64,000 nucleotides of DNA from Novosphingobium sp. SG919 (GTDB taxonomy: Bacteria; Pseudomonadota; Alphaproteobacteria; Sphingomonadales; Sphingomonadaceae), in contig NZ_JABCNG010000006.1 in the NCBI RefSeq assembly GCF_012932495.1, forward strand, positions 372,001 to 436,000, read 5' to 3'. Below are positions 49,224-57,378 of the stretch, one piece after another; position 1 is the first letter of the stretch, and each line of letters begins with the position of its first letter. The notes beneath the pieces were generated by a model. That model saw only the letters and a program-made list of their open reading frames with translations, did no database searches and had not been told where the DNA came from. Position numbers and translations under genes: made by a program.

Positions 49224-51571
49224 CAAACGCCTTCAGACAAGAGGGGCAGGCGGCGCAGCCGCAACCCGGTGGCCGAGAACAACGCATTGGCAATGGCCGG
49301 CGCCACCGCCACCACGCCCAGATCGCCGGGATCGAACGGCATATCGAGCGATGGCGGGTCTTGCCGCTGGGCGCTGCTGTCAACAAACACAACATCGACC
49401 TTGGGGCAATCGGCCAGCAGCGGCAGGCCCAGTTGGCTGAAATGCCCAGCCAGCGGCCGCCCGGCGGCATAGCCGGTACTGCCCCCCACCGCCAGTCCCA
49501 GCCCGAAGAACAGCCCGCCTTCGATCTGCTGGCGCGCGATGTCGGCATTGATCACCCGGCCGATATCGACGCAGGCGCTTAGGGTCTCCACCCGGATCGC
49601 GCCATCGGCCTGGCGCGCCGTGGCCACCACCGCGATATAGCCTTGGCGCGGGCCATCGGGGCCGGCCAGTTCCATCGCGTGGCAGGCGATTCCCTGGCCC
49701 GAGGCATCGGCCCCGCCCCCCCACATCGCCAGGTGCGCCACCCCTTGCAGGCAGGCCGCCAGGCGCGGTTGGCCGCCCAGCATGGCCATGCGGAACGCCA
49801 GTGGCTCGCTGCTACCGAAATGCGCGCATTCGTCGATGAAGCTTTCGGTGAGGAACGCGGTGATCGCCGCGCCGCCGCCGCGCATGCGGGCCGTGGCCAG
49901 CGACAGCGCGACCGGCACATGATCGACTGCGCATTCGGGAATGGCATAAGGCGGCATCGCCCCTTCCAGGGCCAGCGGATCGGCACTGCCCTGCCAGCGG
50001 CGCGCACTGGCCGCGCTTTCCCCGTCCAGCACGCGCGCGGCCGTTTCACGCAGCGATGCCGGCATGGCAATACGGCTGCGCCAGCCCAGCAATTGCTGCT
50101 TGTCGGGGCTCATGCCCGCTTCCAGCAGGGCCGAAACCGGTGCACGCGGCAGGCTCGCCAGTGATTCCTGCCAGCGCGACCAGGTCAGTTGCACCGGTTT
50201 GCCGGTGGCCCGCGCCAAGGCCGCCGCCTCGCCCGCAATCCGCGCATCGAGCCGCGCATCGAAACTGCCGCCCGCCGCCATGGGATAGACCACCACGTCG
50301 CCCTCGCCAAGGCCTGCGGCGCGGGCGCCCTCGCGCCGGGCCGCCTCGGGCGCCTGGGTCGCCAGCCACAGTTCCAGCCGGCCATGCTCGATCCGCGCCG
50401 TGCATGTCGCCGGCTCAAGCGGGGCATGCAGGGCCGGCTCGATGTCGTAGCGCGCCGAAAGACTGGGTTTTTCCAGCAAGGCGGTGGGATCGCCCCGGCC
50501 CCATAGCCGCTTGGGGCTACCCTTGGCGAGCGCGGTGTCGAGCGCGGCATCGATCGCATTGCCATCGGCCACGGCACCTCGGGCGCGAAAGCGCGGCTCC
50601 ATCGCCGCCACCGCGCGATCGGCCGCATGCCAGGTCACCCCGATCGCCGCGAGCCAGCCCTTGGCATGGACCACGCCCAGGCACCCCGGCACGCGGGCGG
50701 CGGCCTGGGCGTCCCAGGTAGACAGCACGCAATCGCCCTGGGGCCCGTGGGCAATGGCCGCATGGACCATGCCCGGCAGGCGCACGTCGGCGGCAAAGAC
50801 GAAACTGCCATCCACCTTGGCCGGCAAGTCCAGCCGCGGAAAAGGGAGCCGGCTGCCGGCCGGGAAGCGGCTGGGCGCCTCGCGCGCCGGGCTGGCGCGC
50901 AAAGGAGCCTCGCCTGGCGGATCGAGATCGAGCGCGGCATCGACCAGGCGCGCAAAGGGCAGGCGCTTGCCCTCGCCCACCACGGCATGGCCTTGCGTGT
51001 CCAGCCCGTCGGCCGCCACGCCCCATTGCGCTGCAGCGGCTGCGATCAATTGCGCGCGGAGCGTGGCCGCCGCTTCGCGCAAGGGCTGTTCGAACGCGGC
51101 CAGGCTCGTGCCCGCCACGGTCAGCATCATCGGCCCCCGCTCGGCTTTCAGCCGGGTCAGGCCATTGGCCGGATCGTCCAGCACATCGGGCAGGATCGGC
51201 AGCCAGGTGGGCAGCCAGAGCGGCGCCCAATGCGCCGCCAGCACCGCATCGGCATAGGCGGGGCTGAGCGGCGCGGGCTCCACCGCCACTTGGGCCCAGT
51301 CCGCGCCCAATTCCACCGCCACGATCTGCGCCATGAGCGTGGTTACGCCCTGGCCCATTTCGCAGGCCGGCACCGCCACGGTCAGCGTGCCATCGCGCGC
51401 CAGCTTGAGAAAGGCATTGGCCACGCGGCCATCCTTGCCGGCCACCAGCGGCGAGGCATAATGGCGCGGCACCAGGGCAAAGGCGGCAATCAGCGCGCCG
51501 CCCGCCCCAGCCCCGATCAGCACGCCGCGCCGGGTGGGCTTCAATCGTCGCAGGGCTGATGACCGAGCCAT
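49223..51571 (-). CDS. Molybdopterin-dependent oxidoreductase large subunit (IorB-like)
   Basis: A 782-residue molybdenum hydroxylase of the isoquinoline 1-oxidoreductase beta-type. A twin-arginine-like leader (KPTRRGVLIGAGAGG) suggests export. Family motifs include VPACEMGQGVTTLMAQIVAV, MVHAAIAHGP, EPALHAPLEPATCTARIEHG and GGGAAITAFLTESFIDECA, ending with DIGRVINADIARQQIEGGLF. Such subunits bind the Mo-pterin cofactor and work with a small [2Fe-2S] subunit (IorA). No small subunit or XdhC-type maturation gene is beside it; the neighbours are mrp and hemH. Substrate unknown. Confidence 0.82.
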   Translation of the reverse strand: MARSSALRRLKPTRRGVLIGAGAGGALIAAFALVPRHYASPLVAGKDGRVANAFLKLARDGTLTVAVPACEMGQGVTTLMAQIVAVELGADWAQVAVEPAPLSPAYADAVLAAHWAPLWLPTWLPILPDVLDDPANGLTRLKAERGPMMLTVAGTSLAAFEQPLREAAATLRAQLIAAAAAQWGVAADGLDTQGHAVVGEGKRLPFARLVDAALDLDPPGEAPLRASPAREAPSRFPAGSRLPFPRLDLPAKVDGSFVFAADVRLPGMVHAAIAHGPQGDCVLSTWDAQAAARVPGCLGVVHAKGWLAAIGVTWHAADRAVAAMEPRFRARGAVADGNAIDAALDTALAKGSPKRLWGRGDPTALLEKPSLSARYDIEPALHAPLEPATCTARIEHGRLELWLATQAPEAARREGARAAGLGEGDVVVYPMAAGGSFDARLDARIAGEAAALARATGKPVQLTWSRWQESLASLPRAPVSALLEAGMSPDKQQLLGWRSRIAMPASLRETAARVLDGESAASARRWQGSADPLALEGAMPPYAIPECAVDHVPVALSLATARMRGGGAAITAFLTESFIDECAHFGSSEPLAFRMAMLGGQPRLAACLQGVAHLAMWGGGADASGQGIACHAMELAGPDGPRQGYIAVVATARQADGAIRVETLSACVDIGRVINADIARQQIEGGLFFGLGLAVGGSTGYAAGRPLAGHFSQLGLPLLADCPKVDVVFVDSSAQRQDPPSLDMPFDPGDLGVVAVAPAIANALFSATGLRLRRLPLLSEGV

Positions 51572-51585
51572 GGCGCGCGCAGGGA

Positions 51586-52563
51586 TCAGGCCAGCTGGTC
51601 GAGCGCTGCCAGCACCGAGCGGGCAATGGCGGAGAACGCCTGCGCCTGCGGGCCTTCGCCGGCAGCCGGCGGTTCGCCCGCGTCGCTTTTCTGGCGGATG
51701 GCAATATCCAGCGGCACCCGGCCCAGGAACGGCAGGTCCAGTTCGCGCGCCGTCACTTCCGCGCCACCATGGCCAAACGGATCGCTCACCTGGCCGCAAT
51801 GCGGGCAGAGGTAGCCGGCCATGTTTTCCACCACGCCCAGCACCGGCACTTTGCCCTGGTCGAACAGGCCGATGGCGCGCGTGGCGTCGATCAGCGCCAG
51901 GTCCTGCGGGGTGGAGACGATCACCGCCGCCGTGGGCTTGTATTTCTGCAGCATGGTCAACTGCACGTCGCCCGTGCCGGGCGGCAGGTCGACCACCAGG
52001 ATTTCCGTATCACCCCAATCGGCCTCGATCAGCTGGCCCAGCGCGCTGCCGGCCATCGGCCCGCGCCAGGCGATTGCTTGGCCCGGCTGCACCAGATGCC
52101 CCATGGAAAGCATCGGCACGCCCCATGGGCTCTGCACCGGGATCATCGTCTTGTCGCGCGCTTCGGGCTTGCGCCCCTCGGTACCGAGCAGGCGCGGCTG
52201 CGACGGACCATAGATATCGGCATCGACCAGGCCCACCTTGCGCCCCAGCCGGGCCATGGCCACGGCCAGGTTCGCCGAAAGGGTGGACTTGCCCACGCCC
52301 CCCTTGCCCGAACCCACGGCCAGGATGCGCCGGTTCCGCTTTTCGGCGGTAAGCGCCACGCGCAGTTCAGCCAGGCCCGCGCCGCGTGCGGCATCCTTGG
52401 CGGCCTGTTCCACGGCGGATCGGGCCGGCGCATCCAGCCCGGCAACATCGATCACCGCCGTGCCGCTCTCGCCCGTCACGCGCAGAACCTGGAGCCTTGC
52501 AGCCCCCACGGCATCGGCAATGGCCTGGCGCACGGCCGCTTCATCGATCGTCACTGCTTTCAT
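51586..52563 (-). CDS. mrp: Mrp/NBP35-family Fe-S carrier ATPase
   Basis: A 325-residue P-loop protein that carries and delivers Fe-S clusters. The N-terminal part (1-80) is a DUF59-like domain. The ATPase shows AVGSGKGGVGKSTLSANLAV, DADIYGPSQPRLLG, VVDLPPGTGDVQLTMLQKY and, for cluster binding, the CxxC in GYLCPHCGQ. ATG 52563 has GAGCAGG ahead. It is the first gene of a minus-strand run with the Mo hydroxylase subunit starting 14 bp after its stop; whether Mrp supplies clusters to that system is a guess. Confidence 0.9.
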   Translation of the reverse strand: MKAVTIDEAAVRQAIADAVGAARLQVLRVTGESGTAVIDVAGLDAPARSAVEQAAKDAARGAGLAELRVALTAEKRNRRILAVGSGKGGVGKSTLSANLAVAMARLGRKVGLVDADIYGPSQPRLLGTEGRKPEARDKTMIPVQSPWGVPMLSMGHLVQPGQAIAWRGPMAGSALGQLIEADWGDTEILVVDLPPGTGDVQLTMLQKYKPTAAVIVSTPQDLALIDATRAIGLFDQGKVPVLGVVENMAGYLCPHCGQVSDPFGHGGAEVTARELDLPFLGRVPLDIAIRQKSDAGEPPAAGEGPQAQAFSAIARSVLAALDQLA

Positions 52564-52738
52564 CCTGCTCGTTGTTCGCTGGCCCCGGCGCAACCGGCAG
52601 CCTGTCAGAAAGGCCCTAGCAGACGAATTTTGGGAACGAGACACTGTTTTTCACGCGATCCCTTCCTATAAGACTGGACATGACTGCTTTTCGTGGACTG
52701 GCCCTGCGCCCTCTCGCGCCCCTTTCGGAAACCTGGTC

Positions 52739-53950
52739 ATGACAGACCGCAAAAGCCCGTGGGGCCATAATGGTGAGCCTGACCGGCCCGCCCGGGACGA
52801 TGGCAACACCCCACCAGAAGATTCACCCAACGGCGAAGACACGCCCGAGCGCGCATCGCCCGAGGCGGGCCCGCAATCCAGCGGCAGCCCGAGCGGCTCT
52901 GAAAAGCCTGGCGCCAAGCCGGAAGGCCCGCGCAATCCCTGGTTGCCGCCCGCAGGCGATAGCCGCCGTCCGCCCAGCATCGAAGACATCTTTCGCGCAC
53001 GCAGCGGCAAGGGCGGCAGCGGCAATGGCGGCGGCGGGGGCGGCGGCAATCCGCTGCTCGGCGGGCGCGGTCCCAACTTGCGCCTGCCGCAACGCCCCGA
53101 TGGCAAGTCTTGGTGGCCGCTGGGCATTGCCGCGCTGGCGCTGCTGTGGCTGTGCGGATCGAGCACGCATCGCCTCGCGCCCCAGGAACAGGGTCTGGTC
53201 ACCACTTTCGGCGCCTATTCGCGCACTTTGGGGCCGGGTGTTTCCTTCACTGCGCCCTGGCCGATCCAGCAAGTCGAAACGCGGGACGTCACCTCGATCC
53301 AGCGCGAAACCATCCCCGAAGGCGATGGCGAACGCCTGATGCTGACCGGCGACCAGAATCTGGTCAACGTCAACTATTTGGTGCGCTGGAACATCAAGGA
53401 TCTCAAGCTCTACGCATTCCAGTTGGCCGATCCCGACCAGTCGGTGCGCGAAGTGGCCGAAGCGGCGATGCGTGCGGCGATTGCCGAAGTGGGCTTCAAC
53501 GATGCCATGGGCTCTGGCCGCGCCACGATCGAGCAGAACGTGCGCGACCGCATGCAGCGCGTGCTCGATGCCTATCGTTCGGGCGTGCGCATCCAGGGCG
53601 TGGAAATCACCAAGATCGACCCGCCGGCCAAAGTGGTTGATGCGTTCAAGGAAGTACTTGCCGCCCAGCAGAAAGCGCAGGGCGACGTGAACGAGGCACA
53701 AGGCTGGGCGCAGAAGAAACTGGCCGCCGCGCAAGGCGAAGCGGCCGCTTTCGACAAGGTCTATGAACAATACAAGCTGGCCCCAGAAGTGACCAAGCGG
53801 CGCATGTATTACGAAACGATGGAGCGCGTGCTGGGCCAGAACGACAAGGTCATCGTCGAAGCGCCGGGCACCGTGCCCTATCTGCCTCTGCCCGCAATGC
53901 GCCAGACGCCGCCGCCATCCGACGATACGCGCCAGGGAGGGCAGCGCTGA
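52739..53950 (+). CDS. hflK: HflK, FtsH-associated SPFH membrane protein
   Basis: A 403-residue type II membrane protein. A long polar N-terminus (about 1-120), rich in Pro, Gly and Ser with GGSGNGGGGGGGNP, precedes one membrane span (about 125-142). The SPFH domain follows (STHRLAPQEQGLVTTFGAYS, LTGDQNLVNVNYLVRWNIKD), then an Ala/Gln helix QKAQGDVNEAQGWAQKKLAA. With HflC it forms a large periplasmic cage that regulates the FtsH protease. The stop overlaps hflC (TGATG at 53948-53952). Confidence 0.92.
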   Translation: MTDRKSPWGHNGEPDRPARDDGNTPPEDSPNGEDTPERASPEAGPQSSGSPSGSEKPGAKPEGPRNPWLPPAGDSRRPPSIEDIFRARSGKGGSGNGGGGGGGNPLLGGRGPNLRLPQRPDGKSWWPLGIAALALLWLCGSSTHRLAPQEQGLVTTFGAYSRTLGPGVSFTAPWPIQQVETRDVTSIQRETIPEGDGERLMLTGDQNLVNVNYLVRWNIKDLKLYAFQLADPDQSVREVAEAAMRAAIAEVGFNDAMGSGRATIEQNVRDRMQRVLDAYRSGVRIQGVEITKIDPPAKVVDAFKEVLAAQQKAQGDVNEAQGWAQKKLAAAQGEAAAFDKVYEQYKLAPEVTKRRMYYETMERVLGQNDKVIVEAPGTVPYLPLPAMRQTPPPSDDTRQGGQR

Positions 53951-54792
53951 TGGAAACGCTTCTCCTGCAGTACAAGCGCGTGCTGATCGGCGCTGCGATC
54001 GCCCTCGTGGCGCTGCTTTCGTGCCTCATCGTGGTGCCCGAAACCCAGCAGGTCGTAATCGTGCGGCTGGGCCAGCCGGTGCGTGTGGTCAACCGCTATA
54101 CCCCGCACGGCGATTTCGGCCGCAGCGGGGCGGGCCTGGTCTGGCGCCTGCCGTTCTTCGAACAGGCGGTGCGCATCGACCGCCGCGTGCTCGATGTCGA
54201 TATGGAGCGCCAGCAGGTCACCTCGCTCGACCAGCGCCGCCTGGAAGTGGATGCCTATGCCCGCTTCCGCGTGATTGATCCGATCAAGATGTATGAAACC
54301 GCCGGCACGGTGGATCGCGTGGCGCAGCAACTGCAGCCGATCCTCAATTCCGTGCTGCGCCAGGAACTGGGCAACCGCACGTTCGCGTCGCTGCTCACCC
54401 CCGAACGCGGCGAGGCCATGGCGCGCATTCGCGAAGGGCTGGATCGCGAGGCGCGCGAATATGGCGCCCAGGTGATCGACGTGCGGATCAAGCGCGCCGA
54501 TCTGCCCGATGGCACGCCGCTGGAATCCGCCTTTGCCCGCATGGCCACGGCGCGCGCGCAGGAAGCGGCCACGATTGCCGCACAAGGGCAAAAGAACGCG
54601 CAGATCATTCGTGCCCAGGCCGAAGCGGAAGCCGCCCGTATTTATGCGGCCAGCTTTGGCAAGGATCCTGAATTCTATGACTTTTACCGCGCGATGCAGA
54701 GTTATGACTACACTTTCACCCAGAAAGGCAGCAATACCAGCATCATCCTCTCGCCCGACAACCGCTATCTGAAGCAATTCAGGGGGCCGTAA
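53950..54792 (+). CDS. hflC: HflC, partner of HflK
   Basis: A 280-residue SPFH protein with one N-terminal membrane span (about 10-30, LIGAAIALVALLSCLIVVPE) and a prohibitin-type domain: VVIVRLGQPVRVVNRYTPHG and LRQELGNRTFASLLTPERGE, then the helix ATARAQEAATIAAQGQKNAQ. It assembles with HflK around FtsH. The ATG shares its A with the hflK stop, so the two proteins are probably made in equal amounts. Confidence 0.92.
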   Translation: METLLLQYKRVLIGAAIALVALLSCLIVVPETQQVVIVRLGQPVRVVNRYTPHGDFGRSGAGLVWRLPFFEQAVRIDRRVLDVDMERQQVTSLDQRRLEVDAYARFRVIDPIKMYETAGTVDRVAQQLQPILNSVLRQELGNRTFASLLTPERGEAMARIREGLDREAREYGAQVIDVRIKRADLPDGTPLESAFARMATARAQEAATIAAQGQKNAQIIRAQAEAEAARIYAASFGKDPEFYDFYRAMQSYDYTFTQKGSNTSIILSPDNRYLKQFRGP

Positions 54793-54909
54793 TCGGAACC
54801 TGTTCCATTCAAAGTCCGTTCATGCGACGAAGCGTGAAACGGCACCCGGATCGGGCGCGGTTTTCCCTCACGCCGCGTCAAGCAACAAGCGAATAAAGGA
54901 TCAACCCTC

Positions 54910-56469
54910 GTGCGATACGCTTATGGAGTGACTACGGCACTGCTTCTCGCCGGCAGCGCGCTCACGCTGGCAACGGGCTTCCCGGCCGGCGCCCAGGTGG
55001 CGCAGAATGACAGCTCGCAGATTCAGGCGATCACCCCGCGCCAGGGCGCGCCATCCAGCTTCGCCGACCTCACTGCCCAGTTGCAGCCGGCCGTGGTCAA
55101 CATCTCGACCCGCCAGCGGGTCAAGGTCCAGAACAACAATCCCTTTGCCGGCACGCCGTTCGGCGATCTGTTCGGCGGCGGCCAGGGTGGCCAGGGCGGC
55201 GGCACGCGTGAAGCGCAGTCGCTGGGTTCGGGCTTCATCATCTCGGCCGATGGCTATGTGGTCACCAACAATCACGTGATCACCGCCGATGGCCAGGGCG
55301 AAGTGGAATCGATCTCGGTTACCACGCCCGATGGCACCGAATACCCGGCCAAGCTGGTGGGCAAGGATGCCGCGTCCGACCTCGCCGTGCTCAAGATCAC
55401 CGGTACCAAGCCGTTCCCGTTCGTGAAGTTCGGGGATTCGCGCAAGGCGCGCGTGGGGGATTGGGTCATTGCCATCGGCAACCCCTTTGGCCTGGGTGGC
55501 ACGGTGACGCAGGGCATCATCTCGGCGGTCTATCGCGCCACCGGTTCGGGCAGCGCCTATGACCGCTATCTGCAGACCGATGCCTCGATCAACCGCGGCA
55601 ACTCGGGCGGTCCGATGTTCGACATGGCCGGCAACGTGATCGGCATCAACAACGCGATCTATTCGCCCACCGGCGGCAGCGTCGGCATCGGCTTTGCGAT
55701 CCCTGCCGAAATCGCCGCCCCGATCGTGGAAAAGCTCAAGAACGGCCAGACCATCGAGCGTGGTTACCTGGGCGTGCGCATCCAGCCGATCAACGATGAT
55801 CTCGCCGCCTCGCTGGGCCTGCCCAAGAATCGCGGCGAATTCATCCAGTCGGTCGAACCCGGCGCCGGTGCGGCCAAGGCCGGCATCCAGGCGGGCGACG
55901 TGGTCACCCGCGTCGATGGCAAGGAAGTCAAGCCCGACCAGACGCTCTCGTTCATCGTCGCCAACACCGCCCCGGGCAAGACCGTGGCGATCGACCTGGT
56001 GCGCAACGGCAAGCCGATGACGGTCAACGCCGTGGTGGGCAAGCGCCCGACCGAGGAAGAACTGGCCAACCAGAGCTTCGACCCCGACCAGCAAGACGAT
56101 GGCGGCTTTGGTGACAACAGCGATGGCCAGCAGCAGCAACAGCAAAAGCAGGCTCAGGCAGGTGGCCTGATCCAGAAGTCGCTGGGCGTGGCTGCCGTGC
56201 CGCTGACCCCGCAGATCGCCCGCCAGCTGGGCGTGAGCGAGGATACGCGCGGCGTGGTGGTCACCGGGGTGGACAGCTCGTCCGATGCCGGTGCCAAGGG
56301 TCTTCAGCGTCGCGACATCATCCTCTCGGCCAACTATCGCGTCCTGGCGACAGTGGCCGATCTGGAAGCCGTGGTGCGCCAGGCCAAGGCCGAGAATCGC
56401 GAAGCTGTGCTGCTGCGCGTGCAGCGCGCGGGCCAGCCTGCCATCTACCTGCCGATCCGCCTGCGCTGA
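54910..56469 (+). CDS. degP: Do/DegP-family periplasmic serine protease
   Basis: A 519-residue trypsin-like protease with a signal peptide (about 1-29, ending FPAGAQ). The catalytic triad is visible: His in YVVTNNHVITADGQ, Asp in KDAASDLAVLKI, and Ser in NRGNSGGPMFDMAGNVIG. Two PDZ domains follow (about 275-375 and 425-519), separated by a Gln-rich linker DGQQQQQQKQAQAG. It degrades or refolds damaged envelope proteins. GTG 54910 is supported by AAAGGA ten bases ahead. It follows hflKC by 117 bp; the order hflK-hflC-degP is common in alphaproteobacteria. Confidence 0.93.
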   Translation: MRYAYGVTTALLLAGSALTLATGFPAGAQVAQNDSSQIQAITPRQGAPSSFADLTAQLQPAVVNISTRQRVKVQNNNPFAGTPFGDLFGGGQGGQGGGTREAQSLGSGFIISADGYVVTNNHVITADGQGEVESISVTTPDGTEYPAKLVGKDAASDLAVLKITGTKPFPFVKFGDSRKARVGDWVIAIGNPFGLGGTVTQGIISAVYRATGSGSAYDRYLQTDASINRGNSGGPMFDMAGNVIGINNAIYSPTGGSVGIGFAIPAEIAAPIVEKLKNGQTIERGYLGVRIQPINDDLAASLGLPKNRGEFIQSVEPGAGAAKAGIQAGDVVTRVDGKEVKPDQTLSFIVANTAPGKTVAIDLVRNGKPMTVNAVVGKRPTEEELANQSFDPDQQDDGGFGDNSDGQQQQQQKQAQAGGLIQKSLGVAAVPLTPQIARQLGVSEDTRGVVVTGVDSSSDAGAKGLQRRDIILSANYRVLATVADLEAVVRQAKAENREAVLLRVQRAGQPAIYLPIRLR

Positions 56470-56500
56470 TCGCGCCCGCCACAAGGGGCAAATACAACAA

Positions 56501-56530
56501 GGGCCGGCATCCCACCTGGGGTGCCGGCCC
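56501..56530 (+). terminator. Stem-loop terminator of degP
   Basis: A 14-bp stem GGGCCGGCATCCCA/TGGGGTGCCGGCCC with one mismatch and a 2-base turn, 31 bp after the degP stop. The T-run is weak (GTGTTGCGTT). Confidence 0.65.
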
Positions 56531-56625
56531 GTGTTGCGTTCGGACTGTCTCGTTCTGGCACAAACACGGTCTTGTCTCGGCAGCCGTTGCGCGTATGCTG
56601 CCCTGCGATTGCGAGGAGGGCGACG

Positions 56626-56973
56626 ATGCAGGCCAACTATGTGATCGAACAGCAGCTGGCGCTGGACCACGGCCATGATTCGCTGGTGCAGGACATCGCG
56701 ATCGACACTCTGGCCAAGACGGTCGCGATCCGGCTGCTCTCGTGCCCCGATCGCCGCACCCACCGCCGCGTTGCGCTGGAATTGCTGTTTCAACAGGTCG
56801 AAGCGGTCACCGTCGATGCCGACATGATCGAATTGCGGGCAGAGGCTGGTGCCGGCGCCGTCGAACACTGGCACCTGGCCGAGGCAGCCGGCGCGTCGCA
56901 TATCCACATGGCCAAGGGCCACGTCTCGGTCGCGGCGCGGCAGCCGCCCGAATTGATCCGCGTGCGCAACTGA
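56626..56973 (+). CDS. Hypothetical protein, 115 residues
   Basis: I do not recognise a family. The protein opens MQANYVIEQQLALDHGHDSL and continues with beta-strand-like stretches AIRLLSCPDRRTHRRVALEL and GASHIHMAKGHVSVAARQPP. It has no signal peptide or membrane span and looks like a small soluble alpha/beta protein. GAGGAGGG lies 7 bases before ATG 56626, which makes the start convincing. A weak stem-loop at 56983-57011 follows. Confidence 0.65.
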   Translation: MQANYVIEQQLALDHGHDSLVQDIAIDTLAKTVAIRLLSCPDRRTHRRVALELLFQQVEAVTVDADMIELRAEAGAGAVEHWHLAEAAGASHIHMAKGHVSVAARQPPELIRVRN

Positions 56974-57024
56974 TCTGCCCTTGCCCGGCACCGATCCACT
57001 CGGCACCGGGCTGGGTAAGCTACT

Positions 57025-57270
57025 TCAGTAGTTCGACGGCGGATCGCTGGCTGGGAAGCTTTCGTCCACCACGTCGTCCTGCTTGTCCCACTTGGGCGGA
57101 TCCGAACGCATGCCCTGGGTGCCGGCCGAACGCACCTTGGAAAAGTTCTCGCCCGGCGTTTCGCCAGGCGCGAACGCGGCCGGGCTGGTTGCTTCATCGC
57201 CCTTTTTGCGAACGGCGCGATAGATGACATAACCTGCCGCCGCTGCGGCGGCCCATTGGAATAGGCTCAT
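57025..57270 (-). CDS. Small conserved membrane-anchored protein, 81 residues
   Basis: One N-terminal membrane segment (SLFQWAAAAAAGYVIYRAVR) is followed by a polar tail that ends DVVDESFPASDPPSNY. The motif DESFPASDPP recurs in small proteins of many alphaproteobacteria; its role is unknown to me. The length and the intact motif support a real gene. It lies downstream of the penicillin-binding protein in the same direction but beyond a terminator, so it probably has its own promoter. Confidence 0.75.
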   Translation of the reverse strand: MSLFQWAAAAAAGYVIYRAVRKKGDEATSPAAFAPGETPGENFSKVRSAGTQGMRSDPPKWDKQDDVVDESFPASDPPSNY

Positions 57271-57326
57271 GTTTCAAGCTCCATCGATGGCAGCGCATTA
57301 GCCGCCAGTCATGGGCGAGAAACGAA

Positions 57327-57353
57327 CCGGGGCGCGAATGGTTCGCGCCCCGG
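57327..57353 (-). terminator. Rho-independent terminator of the penicillin-binding protein gene
   Basis: A perfect 12-bp stem CCGGGGCGCGAA/TTCGCGCCCCGG with a 3-base loop, followed on the minus strand by TTCGTTTCTC. It lies 26 bp after the stop at 57379. Confidence 0.75.
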
Positions 57354-57378
57354 CTGCATTTTCATCATATCACAGGTT

